A stretch of DNA of 8,554 nt from Pseudomonadota bacterium (lineage in GTDB: Bacteria > Pseudomonadota > Gammaproteobacteria > Pseudomonadales > Cellvibrionaceae): assembly GCA_023416875.1 (NCBI GenBank), contig JAEZGT010000135.1, forward strand, positions 1-8,554, written 5' to 3'. Made by a program: the position numbers and the translations under genes. Below are positions 5,906 through 8,554 of this stretch, piece by piece (within the stretch, counting starts at the first letter, position 1; each line of letters starts with the position of its first letter). Under the pieces are notes generated by a model that saw nothing but the letters and a program-made list of their open reading frames with translations, was not told where the DNA came from and did no database searches.

Positions 5906-6276
5906 TTTGTCTGACCTAAAGGAATTCGCCAATTTATGGCCGTTCCAGTGATTGGAATTTGGGTTGTAAATAATTTTTCTGCTCCATTCTTATTTGCATC
6001 TAACGTGTAATGGCCTCGACCGCTGACAATTGTCATATATCCTTTTTTCCTTTCGAGAACAAGATTTTGCATATCTTTAGTGCCTAAGCCCCTACCTTTT
6101 CTCGTTTTATTGGATGATCTTGTGTATGCCATTGCTGCCTGAATCATCTGGGCGTCGTCGTTGATTGGAAGAGCCCCCATTACGTGTTCCCACCACTCTG
6201 CTCTTGGCAATGTATTGTGAATACCCACTCCACGGTCACACAAAGATATATAAAGATCATTATCGTAAATTAGAGC
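5902..6276 (-). pseudogene. GHKL-type ATPase, N-terminus cut off by IS66
   Basis: The open frame enters straight from the IS66 end at 6277 and gives 124 residues to the stop at 5904-5902. It begins ALIYDNDLYISLCDRGVGIH, which contains the G1 box of a Bergerat-fold ATPase (D14-I19, after a strand LYISL). The G2 glycine box follows as KGRGLGTKDM (60-69). The closing strands MTIVSGRGHYTL and GTAINWRIPL are typical of the HATPase_c fold. The N-box helix that supplies the Mg2+-binding Asn/Glu lies N-terminal of this and is missing, so this piece should not bind ATP. The first possible start in frame is a TTG at 6243 with no Shine-Dalgarno, so it is probably not translated. Intact relatives have a longer N-terminal part, which should lie beyond the far end of the IS. 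It overlaps DUF4325 by ATGA, so loss of its translation may also weaken expression of the genes below. Confidence 0.8.
6269..6276. repeat. Presumed 8-bp target-site duplication flanking IS66
   Basis: IS66 elements duplicate 8 bp on insertion. The 8 bases next to the visible IS end are ATTAGAGC. The partner copy would lie beyond the window, so this is a prediction. Confidence 0.4.
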
Positions 6277-6299
6277 GTAAGCGTCCGGCCAACCACACC
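6277..6299. repeat. IS66 terminal inverted repeat, tnpC side
   Basis: The sequence starts GTAAGCGTCCGG and runs to about 6299, where the tnpC stop begins. The start was chosen from the family's GTAA terminus and because the host ATPase frame is open right up to 6276. The exact inner limit cannot be set without the other end. Confidence 0.7.
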
Positions 6300-7819
6300 T
6301 ATCCTTTAAAAGCCCAAGGTGCTAAGTCGCCAATCGCTTGACCCTGCTGCCGTTTCGGCAACTCCTCCAACAGCATTTTTAAATAAGCATCGGTATTTAT
6401 GTCATTGGCTTTCGCCGTTTCGATAATGCTGTATATCACCGCACTCGCGCCAGCGCCTCTTTCCGTATTACTGAACAACCAGTTCTTGCGTCCAATCACA
6501 AAAGGTTTGATCGCACGCTCTGCTCGATTATTGTCGATGTTGAGCCTGCCGTCTTCCGTGTAGCGAATGACTTTTGGCCATTGCTTTGCGGTGTAAGCCA
6601 GCGCAGTACCCAATGCGGTTTTGGGTGGAACGGTTAGCAACGATTTATCGACCCACTCTTTTAATTCCACGAGCAGTGGCAGTGCTTTCTCCTGACGCTG
6701 TTGATGGCGCACCTCCGGTGTCAGTTCTTTGCTCTGGCTCTCTATGGCATACAGTTTTTGAATGCGATTGATGGCCCAATCAGCCTTGCCCGTTTTGCCA
6801 TTGGGTTGTGCTTTTTGGGCTTCGATAAATTTCCGCCGAACATGCGCCATGCACCCAACCAGGGTGGCCGAGGTATGCTCGTAAGCCGCATAGCCATCCA
6901 CCTGCAGATAGCCCGCATAATCGCTCAGATAATTTTGCACGCACTGCGCCGACCGACTCGGTTGAAAGTCGTAAAGCACAATGTTGCGAATCGAATTTAC
7001 CGGATGCGGAGAGTCCGTTCCGGTGCAGTACACCCACATGTAGCTTTTTTGTTTGTCATTGTGAATGACTTGAACCGGTGTTTCATCGGCATGGAGGATT
7101 GGCTGCTTCAACTGGGTATTTTTCAGGTAATCGAATAGTGGTTTTAGCAACTCTGCACAACGGATAACCCAATCCGCCATAGTCTTGCGGCTGATCTCGA
7201 TGCCGTAGTTGGCGAACATCTGCTCCAACCGATACAGCGGCAGTGCGTATTGGTATTTGCTGATCAGGATGTAGGCCAACAAGCTCGCTGTAGCAATGCC
7301 TTTGGGTATGGGGCTGGTCGGTGCCGGTGCAATTTTGATTTGGCCTTCCGTCCCTTCTTGATCGCAGCGTCGGCAGCTGTATTTCAGGCGAACGGTTTCG
7401 ACCACTGTGATCTGCGCCGGGATAAATTCCAGTTGCTCGCGAGTTTCTTTGCCCATCTCATGCAAAGCGCCGCCACAGCAGTCACATACTTTCTCTGCTT
7501 CGCTCAGATCCACCACTACCGTTTCTCGCGGCAGGTCTTGGGGCAGAGGTTTGCGGACAGGCTTTTTACGTGGGTGTTCAGCGATGGTCTGTGTTTGAGT
7601 TTCTGCGGAGGGCTGTTCTTGTTCGGCTTCATCAAACAAGCTGATTTGATCCGGTGAGACTTCCGACGAGGCGGCAAATTGTTTGTGGCGAAGGAGATTA
7701 AATTGTTCGAGGAGATATTGGATTTTCTGATTCTTTAACTGAATTTCAGAGCGCTGAGAGAAAATAATTTCTTTCAACGCTTCAATATCATCAGGGAGTT
7801 GTTCAATTGTGATCGTCAT
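6299..7819 (-). CDS. tnpC: IS66 transposase TnpC
   Basis: This is a 506-residue DDE transposase. Residues 8-45 form a coiled coil with leucine-type repeats (IEALKEIIFSQRSEIQLK and on), probably for multimerisation. Residues 112-152 contain a zinc-binding pair, CDCC and CRRC, in the zf-IS66 domain. The catalytic domain has Asp245 (LHADETPVQV), Asp308 (GYLQVDGYAAY) and Glu434 (NNRAERAIKPFVIGRKNWLF), the complete DDE triad. The extreme C-terminus (LLEELPKRQ ... APWAFKG) is the typical IS66 tail. Length is usual for the family. It starts 41 bases after tnpB and ends 22 bases from the IS end. No frameshift or missing residue is seen. Confidence 0.96.
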   Translation of the reverse strand: MTITIEQLPDDIEALKEIIFSQRSEIQLKNQKIQYLLEQFNLLRHKQFAASSEVSPDQISLFDEAEQEQPSAETQTQTIAEHPRKKPVRKPLPQDLPRETVVVDLSEAEKVCDCCGGALHEMGKETREQLEFIPAQITVVETVRLKYSCRRCDQEGTEGQIKIAPAPTSPIPKGIATASLLAYILISKYQYALPLYRLEQMFANYGIEISRKTMADWVIRCAELLKPLFDYLKNTQLKQPILHADETPVQVIHNDKQKSYMWVYCTGTDSPHPVNSIRNIVLYDFQPSRSAQCVQNYLSDYAGYLQVDGYAAYEHTSATLVGCMAHVRRKFIEAQKAQPNGKTGKADWAINRIQKLYAIESQSKELTPEVRHQQRQEKALPLLVELKEWVDKSLLTVPPKTALGTALAYTAKQWPKVIRYTEDGRLNIDNNRAERAIKPFVIGRKNWLFSNTERGAGASAVIYSIIETAKANDINTDAYLKMLLEELPKRQQGQAIGDLAPWAFKG

Positions 7820-7860
7820 GACCGGATTTTATCACGGCCAAAACAGAAAGAAACCGTAAA

Positions 7861-8208
7861 TCAGCCGGTCATTTTAAAATAAACGGGGGAATGCCCGACA
7901 ATATCGTAGCCCGATAACAACCAATGAAATTGCTCCTGCGAAATGGACCACTCTAATTGATCATCCAGCTTCGGCCACTTAAATCGATGACGCTCCAGCC
8001 GCTTGTACCACAAAGCGAATCCGGTTCTATCCCAATAGAGCGCTTTGATCTTATCCCGCCCCCGATTGCAAAACACAAACAGCGCTGGTTCGAATGCTGA
8101 GCGCTTTAATTCCTGCTCCACCAATAGCACCAAACCGTTAATGGATTTGCGGAAATCCACATCCGCGCCATACAGATAAATCTCTGCGGGAACCGCTAAC
8201 CAGCTCAT
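7861..8208 (-). CDS. tnpB: IS66 accessory protein TnpB
   Basis: This 115-residue IS66 Orf2-type protein is required with TnpA for efficient transposition of IS66 elements; its biochemical role is unclear. It is unrelated to the IS200/IS605 TnpB nuclease. Family signatures are YGADVDFRKSINGL near the N-terminus, LFVFCNRGRDKIKALYWD in the middle, and FALWYKRLERHRFKWP. I start it at the ATG at 8208-8206, which overlaps the tnpA stop as ATGA and gives the usual length. The longer frame to 8241 would add 11 residues inside tnpA. The overlap indicates translational coupling. Confidence 0.95.
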   Translation of the reverse strand: MSWLAVPAEIYLYGADVDFRKSINGLVLLVEQELKRSAFEPALFVFCNRGRDKIKALYWDRTGFALWYKRLERHRFKWPKLDDQLEWSISQEQFHWLLSGYDIVGHSPVYFKMTG

Positions 8209-8519
8209 GGCATCAGTGCCTTCAGCAGGTCTGCCATCCAAATCGGCGAATAATGCTCCGGCACCGTTATCCGCGCACCGCGAAACTCCAACTGCACACC
8301 GGGCAAAGGGTGAACTCGCTGATCCAGCGCACCCCTTGGCAACTTGATAAAACCAGCATCAGGTGAAGCCATCTCCGGCTGCTGAGCGCTGTACTTGCGT
8401 TTAACCTGACTGAAGTAGGCCGCATTAATGCCTCTCCTTTTGCAGAATTGTTCGGCAGACTGGCCTGACTGCAGCTGCTTGTTGATCAACGCCTGCCATT
8501 GCTTTGCCGTTCTTCTCAT
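8205..8519 (-). CDS. tnpA: IS66 accessory protein TnpA
   Basis: This 104-residue IS66 Orf1-type protein has an N-terminal helix-turn-helix (about 6-40: KQWQALINKQLQSGQSAEQF, then CKRRGINAAYFSQVKRKY) that probably binds DNA. A small beta-rich tail follows (VQLEFRGARITVPEHY ... LLKAL). The start at 8519 has an excellent AGGAG seven bases upstream. The end overlaps tnpB by ATGA. Everything is intact. Confidence 0.93.
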   Translation of the reverse strand: MRRTAKQWQALINKQLQSGQSAEQFCKRRGINAAYFSQVKRKYSAQQPEMASPDAGFIKLPRGALDQRVHPLPGVQLEFRGARITVPEHYSPIWMADLLKALMP

Positions 8520-8523
8520 AAGG

Positions 8524-8545
8524 GATCTCCTATTAAAAAGAGATC
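8524..8545 (-). promoter_or_regulatory. Hairpin that includes the tnpA ribosome-binding site
   Basis: On the minus strand GATCTC (8545-8540) can pair with GAGATC (8529-8524) around a 10-base A/T-rich loop. The 3' arm contains most of the AGGAG Shine-Dalgarno of tnpA. Folding would hide the ribosome site and lower transposition-protein synthesis, as known for hairpins that guard other IS elements against read-through transcripts. The stem is only 6 bp, so this is tentative. Confidence 0.4.
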
Positions 8546-8554
8546 ACCTTAAGG

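Larger units (their letters stand above)
6277..8554 (-). mobile_element. IS66-family insertion sequence (one end outside the window)
   Basis: This is a three-gene IS66 element, tnpA-tnpB-tnpC, with all frames open. The end on the tnpC side begins GTAAGCGTCCGGCC at 6277, which fits the conserved GTAA start of IS66 terminal repeats and sits 22 bases after the tnpC stop. No matching complement is present at 8520-8554, so the tnpA-side end lies beyond the window. The element is oriented the same way as the operon it interrupts. Intact reading frames suggest it may still be active. Confidence 0.9.

Noticed and set aside
5906..5932. TTG start giving DUF4325 nine more residues
   Set aside because: The ATG at 5905 forms an ATGA overlap with the upstream stop and begins just before the conserved domain; the extension has no family support.
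8209..8241. Longer start for IS66 tnpB
   Set aside because: It would add residues read out of frame from tnpA; the ATGA-overlapping ATG at 8208 gives the normal family length.
8547..8554. CCTTAAGG palindrome at the right edge, as a possible IS end
   Set aside because: It does not resemble the GTAAGCG terminal repeat at 6277; the true end must lie further out.
1..8554. CRISPR array, tRNA or rRNA genes
   Set aside because: No regularly spaced identical repeats and no cloverleaf or rRNA-like conserved segments were found on either strand.

Overview
The window reads almost entirely on the minus strand and looks like a gammaproteobacterial chromosome. The best anchor is a full-length UvrD that closely resembles the E. 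coli protein along its whole length. A Cellvibrio-like or related marine or soil gammaproteobacterium is my guess, but the genus cannot be fixed from this sequence alone.

Layout in the direction of transcription (high to low coordinates). (1) 8554-6277: an IS66-family element with tnpA, tnpB and tnpC all intact. Its tnpC-side end is visible at 6277; the other end lies outside the window. (2) 6276-5114: an AT-rich operon of three small genes. The first is the C-terminal part of a GHKL-type ATPase that the IS66 element has cut off from its N-terminus. The second is a STAS-like DUF4325 protein, and the third is a single-pass membrane protein with a helical cytoplasmic part. (3) 5113-4840: an intergenic stretch. 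Its fic-proximal part carries a cluster of TGTCGC half-sites that looks like an operator; its other part has short repeats and possible gene debris. (4) 4839-3442: a winged-helix plus Fic-fold protein whose catalytic His is replaced by Gln. (5) 3393-1213: uvrD, preceded by a LexA-like box that overlaps the fic stop codon. (6) 1112-498: a small outer-membrane beta-barrel protein, followed by a good intrinsic terminator. (7) 497-1: a diverged second copy of the uvrD-tail/beta-barrel segment. It holds a degenerate scrap of a uvrD reading frame, then a second beta-barrel gene that runs off the left edge.

How the parts relate: uvrD and its downstream beta-barrel gene look like the resident chromosome, and this segment has been tandemly duplicated. 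The fic gene and the three-gene ATPase/STAS/membrane operon look like accessory cargo placed upstream of uvrD, and IS66 has since disrupted the operon. Sampled lines show the composition break: 5161-5220 in the operon is 35% G+C, whereas 2761-2820 in uvrD is 62%. The most interesting pieces are the broken GHKL/DUF4325/membrane module, the operator array before the catalytically altered Fic protein, the SOS-type box at the fic/uvrD junction, and the uvrD remnant whose substitutions keep a coding pattern. No tRNA, rRNA or CRISPR array was seen.
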